Assembly: GCA_963726825.1 (NCBI GenBank)
Contig: CAVSDT010000002.1
Location: forward strand, 1,178,001-1,242,000
Direction of reading: 5' to 3'
DNA: 64,000 bases
Origin: DATLGB01 sp963726825
GTDB lineage: Bacteria > Actinomycetota > Thermoleophilia > Solirubrobacterales > Solirubrobacteraceae
Shown here: positions 16,382 to 25,664 of the stretch, piece after piece
Position numbering within the stretch: position 1 is the stretch's first letter
How the letters are laid out: each line of letters opens with the position of its first letter
The notes under the pieces: generated by a model
Told to the model about the DNA's origin: nothing
What the model saw: only the letters and a program-made list of their open reading frames with translations
Databases searched by the model: none
Translations under genes and position numbers: made by a program

Positions 16382-17274
16382 TCGAAGGAGGGCCGCAGGC
16401 CCAGATCGCCGAACGGCTCGTCGCGGCTGCGGACCGCCGCCCGCCAGCCGTCCTGCGCGGCGAGGGCGCGGAACGCGTGGCCCTCCGGCGTGTGGCGCAT
16501 GGCCCCGTCGAGCAGGGTGCCGATCGCCTGGGTCGCGCCGAGGCCCTCGCCGCGCAGCGACTGCCGCAGCAGGAGCTTCATCGCCACGAGCTGGGTGACC
16601 GGCACGCGGGCGATCCGGGCCACGAGGGCCTCCGTGCGCTCGTCGAGCTCGGCGGGGGGGCAGCTCTCGATCGCCAGGCCCCACTCGGCCGCCTGGGCGC
16701 CGGAGAGGCAGTCGCCGGTGAACAGCAGCCGCGCCGCGCGCTGGACGCCGATCCGGTGCGCCCACACGGCGGTGGTGGGGGCGCCCCACACGCGCGCCGG
16801 CGGGTAGCCGATCTTCGCGTCGTCGGCGATCACGAGCAGATCCGAGCACAGCGCCATGTCCGTGCCGCCGGCCACGCAGAAGCCGTGCACCTTGCAGACG
16901 ACGGGCTTGTCCGCCTCGGCCAGCGCCATGAAGGCGCGCACGTTGCGGCGCATGCCCTGGAAGTCGAGCATCGGGTCCCACGGGCGACCGGGGTCGTGGT
17001 TGGCGGCCACCGTGGCCACGTCGTGCGGGGCGCCGGTCGGCGACGGACCGGCGCCGAGCAGGTGCTCGGCCCAGTCGGCGAGGTCGTAGCCGCCGCAGAA
17101 GCCCGGGCCCTCGCCCGACAGCACGCTGCAGTGCACGGACGGGTCGAGGTCGGCCGCCTCGACCGCGGCGGCCAGCTCGGACGGCATCGCGTGGGTGATC
17201 GCGTTGCCCGACGCGGGCCGCGCCAGGGTGATCCGGGCGACGGCGCCGTCGACCTCGTACCGGACGGCGGGCAT
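16378..17274 (-). CDS. Crotonase/enoyl-CoA hydratase family protein
   Basis: This 298-aa protein has the crotonase fold: ITLARPASGNAITHAM at the N-terminus, oxyanion-hole segments SGEGPGFCGGYDLADW and KVHGFCVAGGTDMALCSDL, and KIGYPPARVWGAP. It acts on acyl-CoA substrates in fatty-acid or related catabolism; the specific reaction is unclear. The usual catalytic Glu position after GG is occupied by TDMA, so hydratase activity is not assured. Its ATG overlaps the stop of the upstream DUF4870 gene by 1 bp. Confidence 0.82.
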   Translation of the reverse strand: MPAVRYEVDGAVARITLARPASGNAITHAMPSELAAAVEAADLDPSVHCSVLSGEGPGFCGGYDLADWAEHLLGAGPSPTGAPHDVATVAANHDPGRPWDPMLDFQGMRRNVRAFMALAEADKPVVCKVHGFCVAGGTDMALCSDLLVIADDAKIGYPPARVWGAPTTAVWAHRIGVQRAARLLFTGDCLSGAQAAEWGLAIESCPPAELDERTEALVARIARVPVTQLVAMKLLLRQSLRGEGLGATQAIGTLLDGAMRHTPEGHAFRALAAQDGWRAAVRSRDEPFGDLGLRPSFD

Positions 17275-17789
17275 CACGTGAGGAAGCGCAGGGTCAGCGG
17301 GTAGCGGTACGGCTCCCCGCGACCGGCCGCGAGCGAGGCCCGGATCACGAGGAACAGCCAGACCAGCCCCCACAGGAGGTAGATCGGCAGCAGGACGATC
17401 GCGACGCCGAGCGTGACGACGAACAGGACGACGAAGACGATCCCCGACACGGCGAGGTAGATCAGGGTCGAGATCTGGAAGTTCGTCGCCTCCGCCGCGT
17501 GCCCGCGGGCGAACGGCTCGTCCTGGCGCAGCAGCCAGACGATCAGCGGCCCGACGAACGCCAGCACGACGAAGGCCGACGGGATCGCGACGACGTGCGC
17601 GAGGGCGGCCATGCCCGTGTCCGCGCTCGTCGGCCGCACGTCCCGGTCGAACGGGTCAGGACGCTCGGGCCCCGACGGCGCCGCCACCCCCGACTCGACG
17701 TGCGACGTCCAGCTCGTGCCGTCCCACCAGCGCCTCCGGGCGCCGTCCTGCGGGTCGGGGTACCAGCCGGGGCCGGGGGAGGCGCTCAC
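17274..17789 (-). CDS. DUF2510-DUF4870 membrane protein
   Basis: The 171-aa product starts with a DUF2510 motif (PGWYPDPQDGARRRWWDGTSW, spread over about residues 6-27) followed by a DUF4870/Tic20-like membrane domain. The latter includes GMAALAHVVAIPSAFVV, VGPLIVWLLRQDEPFARGHA, EATNFQISTLIYLAVSGI and VWLFLVIRASLAAGRGEPYR. Such proteins are small inner-membrane proteins of unknown function. GTG 17789 is the start. It overlaps the crotonase start and lies 3 bp after the SRPBCC gene. Confidence 0.82.
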   Translation of the reverse strand: MSASPGPGWYPDPQDGARRRWWDGTSWTSHVESGVAAPSGPERPDPFDRDVRPTSADTGMAALAHVVAIPSAFVVLAFVGPLIVWLLRQDEPFARGHAAEATNFQISTLIYLAVSGIVFVVLFVVTLGVAIVLLPIYLLWGLVWLFLVIRASLAAGRGEPYRYPLTLRFLT

Positions 17790-17792
17790 GGC

Positions 17793-18239
17793 TCACCCGC
17801 CGACGCGCTTGCGCAGCTCCTGCGGGCGCTCGCCCACCAGCAGGTCCTTGAGCTTGTCCTCGACCGGCCCGCGGACGAGCATCCCGAGCACGCGCCCGGG
17901 GTCGGCCTTCATCGTGTAGGTGGCCTTGGTGCGGCCGCCGCCGAGGTCGTCGAAGCGCCAGGCGCCGTCGACGGACTTCAGGTCGCCCTTCTTCTGCGTC
18001 CACGTGAGGCCGTTGGGCTCGTCGTAGGTGAACGCGACCTTGCTCTTGACGACGCGGACCTTGGCGTCCGTGGCGATCTCGATCAGCGCCGCGCGGCCCT
18101 GCGCGTCGGTCTCGAGCACCTCGACGTCCTGCACCCCGCCCTGCCACTCGGCGATGCGGGCGATGTCTGCGGCCTCCTCGTAGCACCGCGCGATCGGGGC
18201 GTTGATCTCGGCGGAGGCGCTGCTCTCGATGACTCCCAT
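17793..18239 (-). CDS. SRPBCC/polyketide cyclase-like protein
   Basis: This 148-aa START/SRPBCC-fold protein opens GVIESSASAEINAPIARCYE, with IARIAEWQGGVQDVEVLE and a C-terminal amphipathic helix VRGPVEDKLKDLL. The fold binds hydrophobic ligands in a deep cavity; the ligand is unknown. TAGGGT lies 6 nt before the ATG and overlaps the stop codon of the preceding gene, which is consistent with its own leaderless promoter. Confidence 0.82.
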   Translation of the reverse strand: MGVIESSASAEINAPIARCYEEAADIARIAEWQGGVQDVEVLETDAQGRAALIEIATDAKVRVVKSKVAFTYDEPNGLTWTQKKGDLKSVDGAWRFDDLGGGRTKATYTMKADPGRVLGMLVRGPVEDKLKDLLVGERPQELRKRVGG

Positions 18240-18248
18240 GCGCGGACC

Positions 18249-18995
18249 CTACCGCTCGCCGAGGGCGACCTTCGCCGCCTGCACGCGCGCCCGCGCGGCC
18301 TGCACCGCATCCTCGTCGCCGCGTCGCTTGGCGTGCCCCACGGCGCTGCGCGCCGACATCAGCTCAGACACCAGCGCCCGCCGGTCGGCCTCGGGCAGAT
18401 CGGGGTCGGTGGCGCGCCAGCGGCGGCCGTCGATGATCAGGTGGCGGCCGTCCGCGGTCGGCTGCGGCAGCGGGACGCGCCGCAGCGAGCGCACGGGGAG
18501 GCCGTGCGGGACGGTGGAGGCGCGAAACGCCGCCAGCTCGCCCGGGCCAAGCGCGTCGAAGCCGGCCTCGACCGTCTCGACGTAGCGCTTGGCGACGACG
18601 GCGGTCCCCGCCGCGCGGGCGTCGTGGAGCCGTGCCCGGGCGTCGTCGCGGCCGAGGAACGCCCACACCGTGCCGTCCGGGCGGTCGCCGGCCAGCCACG
18701 CCGTGACGTCCACGCGCACGTAGTTGCGCTCGCGGGCGTCCAGCGACCGCAGCCGCTGCGTCCCGACGCGCACCAGCGCGCCGTTGACCGTCGCGTCCTG
18801 CGCCGGCTCGAGGTCCAGGAACGCGACGGCGACGGCGGGCCAGGACCCGTCGGAGGCCTTGTAGCGCTTGTAGCCGGGGATCGCGACGGCGTTGTCCATC
18901 GCGACGCCCCAGCGGCGGCGGTGGCCCGACAGCCGCGCCGGGGCCGCGCCGCGCAGCCCGGTCAGCGAGCCGTAGCCGAAGACGAAGTCGGGCAC
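18249..18995 (-). CDS. Gamma-glutamylcyclotransferase-like protein
   Basis: This 248-aa protein begins PDFVFGYGSLTGLRG; the FGYGSL motif is the hallmark of the gamma-glutamylcyclotransferase/AIG2 fold. It continues with VNGALVRVGTQRLRSLDARERNYVRV, in which the Glu-Arg-Asn region contains the expected catalytic acid. The C-terminal half (after about residue 170) is an extra Arg/Ala-rich domain with an ISxxR-like helix and no known family. It may cleave gamma-glutamyl amides. It starts with GTG 18995 and is divergent from the SRPBCC gene at 19033. Confidence 0.75.
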   Translation of the reverse strand: MPDFVFGYGSLTGLRGAAPARLSGHRRRWGVAMDNAVAIPGYKRYKASDGSWPAVAVAFLDLEPAQDATVNGALVRVGTQRLRSLDARERNYVRVDVTAWLAGDRPDGTVWAFLGRDDARARLHDARAAGTAVVAKRYVETVEAGFDALGPGELAAFRASTVPHGLPVRSLRRVPLPQPTADGRHLIIDGRRWRATDPDLPEADRRALVSELMSARSAVGHAKRRGDEDAVQAARARVQAAKVALGER

Positions 18996-19032
18996 ACGGC
19001 GTCCCTACCCGCCGATGGGCGAAGATGACGCC

Positions 19033-19476
19033 ATGGCCACCTTCACGCTCGAACGCACGACGTCCGCCGACATGGAGACGGTCTTCGACGTGCTGACCGA
19101 CCATCGCGGCTACGCGGACATCTCGGCCCCGCGCAAGGTCGTGCTCGAGCGCGAGGGCGACCCGGCCCCCAACGGCGTGGGGGCGATCCGCCAGATCCAC
19201 CTCGTCGGTCCGCCGCTGCGCGAGGAGGTCGTCCTCTACGACCGTCCCGGGCGCTTCAGCTACAAGCTCCTCTCCGGGCTCCCGGTGCGCGACCACGTCG
19301 GCCAGGTCACCCTCAGCCACTCCGGCGGGGGCACCCACATCTCCTACCGCGTCCAGTCGACCCCGGCGATCCCGGTCATCGGGCAGCTCGCCATCGGCGC
19401 CACGCGGCTCGCCGTCACCGCGCTGCTGCGCGACATCATCAAGACGGCGGAGCAGCGCAGCCCCGTCGCGAGCTAG
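19033..19476 (+). CDS. SRPBCC-family protein
   Basis: This 147-aa START-fold protein has FTLERTTSADMETVFDVLTD, LREEVVLYDRPGRFSYKLLSG and GGTHISYRVQSTPAIPV, ending in a long helix with ATRLAVTALLRDIIKTAE. Proteins of this type resemble polyketide cyclase/dehydrase-like ligand-binding proteins; the ligand is unknown. A GAAGAT hexamer 6 nt before the ATG may be its -10. Its TAG stop shares CTAG with the stop of the convergent nuclease gene. Confidence 0.8.
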   Translation: MATFTLERTTSADMETVFDVLTDHRGYADISAPRKVVLEREGDPAPNGVGAIRQIHLVGPPLREEVVLYDRPGRFSYKLLSGLPVRDHVGQVTLSHSGGGTHISYRVQSTPAIPVIGQLAIGATRLAVTALLRDIIKTAEQRSPVAS

Positions 19477-20420
19477 CCGCCGCCGCGCGTCCCGTCCTGG
19501 TACTGGTCGAACGCGCGCAGGTTGCCGCGCGGATCGAACAGGTAGGCGCCGTCGCCCTCGAAGCGCGGGGCGCCGCTGACGTTCTCGAACGCCGGGACGC
19601 CCAGGCCCCAGAACAGGTCGCGGCCACCGCCGGCGCCGGTGCCGACGTGGACGTCGACCTCGCCGCCCGGCGGGACGGTCGTACCCGCCGGGAGCTTGAA
19701 GCGGCGGGCGGAGGAGTCGCGCACCCACCAGCCGCCGACCGGCAGCGGGACCCCTGACGGGTTGCTCACCCGCATCACCTCACCGTCGATGTTCTCCAGG
19801 TCGTTGCCGGGCGCGTCCCAGACGACCGACATGCCCGGCGTGACCGTGGCCGACGGCCCGGCGCCGCAGCCCTGCGGGTTCCAGATCCGCAGCCGACGGG
19901 CGGCGGCGCTCGCGGCCGCGGCGGCGTAGCGGCGGTTGAACGCCCACTCCACGTGGGAGGGGAGCCACAGCGCGTGCCCCTCCGCGGCGAGGGTGCCGCC
20001 GACGTCGACCCAGCGTCCGCCGCGGCGGACGAAGATCGCCCGGCGCAGACGCTTGCCCGACATGGAGTCGGCCCGCTGCGCCGCCAGCCGGACGCGCCAC
20101 TTCGCGCCCCGCAGCAGGCCCTCGACACGCGCCGTCGCCTCGACGCCGTGACACTCGCCCCGGCGGCGGTCCGGGTACTTCGAGTAGCGCGTCAGCTCGG
20201 TCGCGTTGATGCCGCCGACCCGCACCCGGCGCTCGCCGACGCCCGTGATCCGCACGGTCATGGTGTCGCCGTCGGCGAGGAAGGTCACCTTGCCCGACCA
20301 CACGTGGCACACGGGCGAGGACGGGTCGTCGGGCAGGCAGCGGCCCGTCGCCGCGTGGGCCGGGGCCGCGCCGGCGGCCAGCAGCCCGGCGGCGAGCAGG
20401 ACGGGAGCAGGGCGCCTCAT
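19473..20420 (-). CDS. Secreted SNase-like nuclease with lamin-tail domain
   Basis: This 315-aa protein has a signal peptide (RRPAPVLLAAGLLAAGAAPA) and a staphylococcal-nuclease-like domain (about 40-175: DGDTMTVRITGVGERRVRV, GINATELTRY). It ends with a lamin-tail domain (about 205-310: ENIDGEVMRVSNPSGVPL, GGWWVRDSSARRFKLP, GGEVDVHVGTG). SNases cut DNA or RNA with Ca2+. The first catalytic Arg, the Glu and the Asp look present, but the position of the second catalytic Arg reads SGKRLRR, so a substitution or shift is possible. Its start overlaps the stop of the HhH gene as ATGA. Confidence 0.8.
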   Translation of the reverse strand: MRRPAPVLLAAGLLAAGAAPAHAATGRCLPDDPSSPVCHVWSGKVTFLADGDTMTVRITGVGERRVRVGGINATELTRYSKYPDRRRGECHGVEATARVEGLLRGAKWRVRLAAQRADSMSGKRLRRAIFVRRGGRWVDVGGTLAAEGHALWLPSHVEWAFNRRYAAAAASAAARRLRIWNPQGCGAGPSATVTPGMSVVWDAPGNDLENIDGEVMRVSNPSGVPLPVGGWWVRDSSARRFKLPAGTTVPPGGEVDVHVGTGAGGGRDLFWGLGVPAFENVSGAPRFEGDGAYLFDPRGNLRAFDQYQDGTRGGG

Positions 20421-21040
20421 CGAGGCAGGAACACGGTCCGCTCGCGCAACCGCTCGACGTGGTTGGCATCGAGGTCAGCGACCAGACCGAGATCGACGAC
20501 CGAGTCGAAGCCGTTGAGCTCCCCGCGCAGCTGCACGACCCGCGCGGCGAGCGCGGCATCGAACCCGGGCAGCCCCGCGATCGCCGCGGCCGACGCGTGG
20601 TTGACGTCGATGAGCCCCGCGTGCTGCGCCCCGCGGACGTCCGGCCGGCCCACGCCCAGCTCCGCGGCGAGCGCGGGATCGGACGCGACGAGGGCGATCG
20701 CCTCCCGCCGCACCCGCAGGCGCTCGGCGGCGCGTGCCTTCCTCGTCTCCCACCCGGAGGGGTTGGTGCCCTCGAGGTAGGGCCGTCGGATCGACAGGGA
20801 GGTGGCGATCGCCCCGACCCACCCGGCGATCACCAGGGCGCCCTTGAGGCTGTTGTCCCCATCGGGGCCTGTCGGCACGAACAGCGCGGCGATCACCAGG
20901 GCGAGCGAGAGCGTGGTGAACAGCGCCCACACGGGCTTGCGCCGCTGCACGCTCGGCGCCAGCGGCGCCCAGGCACCGAGCCCCAGCGGCACGAGGCACG
21001 CCACCCACACCCACCAGGGCGTCCGTCGGATCGCCGTCAT
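20417..21040 (-). CDS. Membrane-anchored helix-hairpin-helix protein (ComEA-like)
   Basis: The 207-aa product has three N-terminal hydrophobic segments (WVWVACLVPLGLGAWAPL, ALFTTLSLALVIAALFV, LKGALVIAGWVGAIATSL). A soluble part ends in a ComEA-type helix-hairpin-helix domain: IDVNHASAAAIAGLPGFD and FDSVVDLGLVADL. HhH domains bind DNA without sequence preference. It is translationally coupled to the secreted nuclease downstream, suggesting that the two handle extracellular or incoming DNA. The number of membrane spans differs from classical single-span ComEA. Confidence 0.78.
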   Translation of the reverse strand: MTAIRRTPWWVWVACLVPLGLGAWAPLAPSVQRRKPVWALFTTLSLALVIAALFVPTGPDGDNSLKGALVIAGWVGAIATSLSIRRPYLEGTNPSGWETRKARAAERLRVRREAIALVASDPALAAELGVGRPDVRGAQHAGLIDVNHASAAAIAGLPGFDAALAARVVQLRGELNGFDSVVDLGLVADLDANHVERLRERTVFLPR

Positions 21041-21119
21041 CGCCGGGGAGGATACGGGGGACCGCGCGCGCTGGACGGGGTCCGGTCTCCCGGGAGTGAC
21101 GGTCCGTCAGAATGGCGGC

Positions 21120-22727
21120 ATGGCCGCCCAGACCCTCACCGAGCTGTTCGCCGACGCCGTCGCGGCGGCCCCCGACGACGAGTTCCTGACCGACCTGGAC
21201 GCGACGACGAGCTACAGCTGGGCCGAGACCGCCGAGCGTGCCCGGCGCGTCGCGACGGGGCTCGCCCGGCTCGGGGTCGAGGCCGCGGACACCGTCGGCC
21301 TGCTCGTCTCCAACCGGCCGGAGTTCCACGTGCTGGACCTCGGCGCGGTGCTGCTGCGCGCCGTCCCCGTGTCGATCTACGCCACGTCGTCGCCGGAGCA
21401 GATCGTCCACGTCGCCGACGACGCGGGACTCAAGGTGCTCGTCTGCGAGCCCCCCTTCCTCGACGGGGTGCTCGCCGCACGCGCCGACGTGCGCGAGCCG
21501 TTCGCCGTCGTGGTGCTGGGGGAGGACCCCAGCGGCGAGCACGCGACGGTCGACGACCTGCTGGGCGCCGAGCCGGCCGACCTCGGGGCCGCGGTGGCCG
21601 CCGCCGACCCGGACGACCTGCTGACGGTGATCTACACCTCCGGCACCACCGGGCCGCCCAAGGGCGTCGAGCTCACGCACGCGAACCTGCTCGCCGCCGG
21701 CCGCGGCATCGGCGCGGTCAACCGGCTCGAGCACGGCGGGCGCGTCATCTGCTGGCTCCCGATGGCCCACATCGCCGAGCGCAACGCCTCCTACTACATG
21801 GCGATCATGTACCGCTCACACGTGACGACCTGCCCCGACGCGCGGCGGATCGCCGAGGCGCTCGTCGCCGTGCGCCCGACGTGGTTCTTCGCCGTCCCGC
21901 GCGTGTGGGAGAAGCTCAAGGCCGGGATCGACCGCGCGCTCGGCGACACGCCGGTGGCCGACGCCGACCACGCGCGGCTGCGCGCGGCCATCGGGCTCGA
22001 CGAGGCCCGCTGCACGAACGTCGGCGCCGCCCCGTGCGCGCCGGAGGTGATCGAGCGCATGCACGAGATCGGCATCCCGCTCGCGGAGATCTGGGGCATG
22101 TCGGAGGGCTGCGCCTGCGGGACGCTGAACCCGCCCGACGACATCCGGATCGGCTCCTGCGGCCAGGCCATCCCCGGGATGGAGCTGCGGATCGCCGAGG
22201 ACGGCGAGGTCGAGCTGCGGGGCCCGACCCTGATGCGCGGCTACCGCAACCGCCCGGAGGAGACGGCCGACGCCTTCACCCCCGACGGCTTCTACCGCAC
22301 GGGTGACGTCGGGCGCCTGGACGAGGACGGCTACCTCTGGCTGCTGGACCGCAAGAAGGAGCTGATCATCTCCTCCGCGGGCAAGAACATGTCCCCGGCC
22401 AACATCGAGGCGACGCTGAAGTCCGCCTCGCCGCTGATCGGGCAGGCGGTGGTCGTGGGGGACGGGCACCCGTACAACGTCGCGCTGCTGGTCCCTGATC
22501 CGGAGGCAGCCGCCGGCTTCGACGGCGACGTGGAGGCGGCGATCGGCGCGGGGGTGCAGACCGCCAACGACCGGCTGTCCCGGGTCGAGCAGATCAAGCG
22601 CTTCACGGTCCTCGCCGACGACTGGGCGCCCGGTGGCGACGAGCTGACCCCGACGATGAAGCTCAAGCGCAAGCCGATCGCCGAGAAGTACGCCGCCGAG
22701 ATCGAGGCGCTCTACACCCGGGAGTAG
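21120..22727 (+). CDS. Long-chain acyl-CoA synthetase (ANL superfamily)
   Basis: This 535-aa AMP-forming ligase activates a carboxylic acid, probably a fatty acid, to acyl-CoA via acyl-AMP. ANL motifs are LLTVIYTSGTTGPPKGVEL (P-loop-like), the aspartate-containing FYRTGDVGRLDEDGYLWLLD and the C-terminal DRKKELIISSAGKNMSPANIE. The overall pattern is closest to FadD15/long-chain ligases. ATG 21120 is chosen because it begins the family N-terminus (AAQTLTELFADAV). CAGAAT lies 6 nt upstream, which suggests a leaderless mRNA. Confidence 0.9.
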   Translation: MAAQTLTELFADAVAAAPDDEFLTDLDATTSYSWAETAERARRVATGLARLGVEAADTVGLLVSNRPEFHVLDLGAVLLRAVPVSIYATSSPEQIVHVADDAGLKVLVCEPPFLDGVLAARADVREPFAVVVLGEDPSGEHATVDDLLGAEPADLGAAVAAADPDDLLTVIYTSGTTGPPKGVELTHANLLAAGRGIGAVNRLEHGGRVICWLPMAHIAERNASYYMAIMYRSHVTTCPDARRIAEALVAVRPTWFFAVPRVWEKLKAGIDRALGDTPVADADHARLRAAIGLDEARCTNVGAAPCAPEVIERMHEIGIPLAEIWGMSEGCACGTLNPPDDIRIGSCGQAIPGMELRIAEDGEVELRGPTLMRGYRNRPEETADAFTPDGFYRTGDVGRLDEDGYLWLLDRKKELIISSAGKNMSPANIEATLKSASPLIGQAVVVGDGHPYNVALLVPDPEAAAGFDGDVEAAIGAGVQTANDRLSRVEQIKRFTVLADDWAPGGDELTPTMKLKRKPIAEKYAAEIEALYTRE

Positions 22728-22772
22728 CGGGTCAGCGTGCCGCCTCGGCCGCGCGCACCCGCCACCCCGCCG

Positions 22773-23105
22773 CTACGGGTGGCTCTGGTCGCGCAGCGTC
22801 GCGTCGGCGATGTCGTAGTGCGCGTAGACGGCCTCGAACTCGTCGGCGGCGAGCTCGTCGCCCTGCGCCGTGGGCGCGGCCTTGATCAGCTCGGGATCGA
22901 ACTCCACCTCGATGCGGTCCGCCTCGGCCTCGCCCGACGTCAGCGGGACCAGGACGGAGCCGCCGGCGGTGCTGACGCGCGCGATCGCGGGACGGTCCTC
23001 GCCGGCGTGGGCGTAGACCTCCTCCACCGAGCCGACGTCCTCGCCCGCGGCGACGAGGGTCGCGCCGCGCAGCTGCTCCAGGGTCTCTTCGTTCCAGGTG
23101 GTCAT
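22773..23105 (-). CDS. PRC-barrel domain protein
   Basis: This 110-aa protein contains a PRC-barrel: LRGATLVAAGEDVGSVEEVY, RPAIARVSTAGGSVLVPL, followed by an acidic C-terminal part with IEVEFDPELIKAAP. PRC-barrel proteins serve as small interaction modules and are sometimes stress-related; no role can be assigned. It is transcribed away from the amidase gene and lies convergent to the acyl-CoA ligase across a 45-bp gap in which I see nothing else. Confidence 0.75.
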   Translation of the reverse strand: MTTWNEETLEQLRGATLVAAGEDVGSVEEVYAHAGEDRPAIARVSTAGGSVLVPLTSGEAEADRIEVEFDPELIKAAPTAQGDELAADEFEAVYAHYDIADATLRDQSHP

Positions 23106-23187
23106 GCCCCGCGTGCGGACGGCCGCCGGACCGGCGATGACCGGCTGGCGCGCCGGCGTTCGGCGCGGGCGACCCGCGCGGATGCGG

Positions 23188-24609
<1,422 letters not shown>

Positions 24610-24618
24610 GGCTCCGGC

Positions 24619-24624
24619 AGGGTA
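24619..24624 (-). promoter_or_regulatory. -10 hexamer TACCCT of the amidase gene
   Basis: TACCCT on the minus strand lies 9 nt before ATG 24609 with no ribosome binding site. It is one of two back-to-back leaderless promoters in a 55-bp gap. Confidence 0.42.
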
Positions 24625-24650
24625 GAGCCAGGACGACCGGTCGGCGGCGG

Positions 24651-24656
24651 TAGCGT
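24651..24656 (+). promoter_or_regulatory. -10 hexamer TAGCGT of the LigD-type gene
   Basis: TAGCGT lies 8 nt before GTG 24665. The identical hexamer precedes the epimerase gene at 14340 and lies upstream of coxS. Confidence 0.45.
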
Positions 24657-24664
24657 TCGCCGGC

Positions 24665-25660
24665 GTGAGCACCCTGGAGGTCGACGGCCGCGAGGTCAGC
24701 CTGAGCAGCCCGGACAAGGTGCTGTTCGCCGAGCGGGGGGAGACCAAGCTCGACCTCGCGCGCTACTACGCGCGCATCGCCGGCCCGCTCCTGGAGACGA
24801 TGGGCGGGCGGCCGGTGCTGATGCAGCGCTTCCCGCGCGGCGCGGACGGACCGTCCTTCTTCCAGAAGCGGGTGCCGGACAAGCTGCCCGAGTGGCTGCA
24901 GACCACGACGGTGCAGACCGTCAACGGGACGCCGTCGCGCGCGCTCGTGATCGGCGACGCCGCGCACGTCGTCTGGGCGGTCAACCTCGCGTGCCTCGGC
25001 TTCCACGTCTGGCCGCTGCTGGCCGACCGGCCCGAGTTCTGCGACGAGCTGCGCATCGACCTCGACCCGCAGCCGGGCACCGGCTTCGCCCAGGCCCGCG
25101 AAGCGGCGACCGAGCTCAAGGCGCTCCTGGACGAGCACGGGCTCAGGTCGCACCCGAAGACCACCGGCAACCGCGGGATCCACGTGTTCGTGCGTCTCGT
25201 CCCGCAGTGGGACTCCTACGCGGTGCGCAGCGCGGCGGTCGCCGTCGCGCGGGAGCTCGAGCGTCGCCGGCCCGACCTGCTCACGTGGGCCTGGTGGAAG
25301 GAGGAGCGCGGGGCGCGCATCTTCGTCGACTACAACCAGAACTGCCCGCACAAGACGATGTTCGGCGCGTGGTCGGTGCGCGCGCGGGCGGGCGCGCAGG
25401 TCTCGACGCCGTTCGCCTGGGACGAGCTGGCCGACGTCGACCCGGACGCGCTGACCCTGGCGACCGTGCCGGAGCGGCTGGCGCGCGACGGGGACCCGTG
25501 GGCCGGGATCAACGACGACCCGCAGGACCTGACGCCCCTGCTGGAGCTCGACGCGCGCGACCGCGCGAACGGGATGCTCGACGCGCCGTGGCCGCCGGTC
25601 TACCCGAAGATGCCCGACGAGCCGCCGCGGGTGGCACCGAGCCGGGCCCGCAAGGACTGA
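24665..25660 (+). CDS. LigD-type DNA primase-polymerase (PolDom)
   Basis: This 331-aa protein is a stand-alone archaeo-eukaryotic primase-like polymerase domain as found in LigD of non-homologous end joining. Motifs are LSSPDKVLFAERGETKLDLARYY (split over residues 12-35), the catalytic ELRIDLDPQPGTGF, HPKTTGNRGIHVFVRL and RIFVDYNQNCPHKTM. It would add nucleotides at DNA ends. No ATP-dependent ligase domain, nuclease domain or Ku gene is nearby, so it works alone or with partners elsewhere. It starts with GTG 24665. Confidence 0.9.
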   Translation: MSTLEVDGREVSLSSPDKVLFAERGETKLDLARYYARIAGPLLETMGGRPVLMQRFPRGADGPSFFQKRVPDKLPEWLQTTTVQTVNGTPSRALVIGDAAHVVWAVNLACLGFHVWPLLADRPEFCDELRIDLDPQPGTGFAQAREAATELKALLDEHGLRSHPKTTGNRGIHVFVRLVPQWDSYAVRSAAVAVARELERRRPDLLTWAWWKEERGARIFVDYNQNCPHKTMFGAWSVRARAGAQVSTPFAWDELADVDPDALTLATVPERLARDGDPWAGINDDPQDLTPLLELDARDRANGMLDAPWPPVYPKMPDEPPRVAPSRARKD

Positions 25661-25664
25661 CGGC

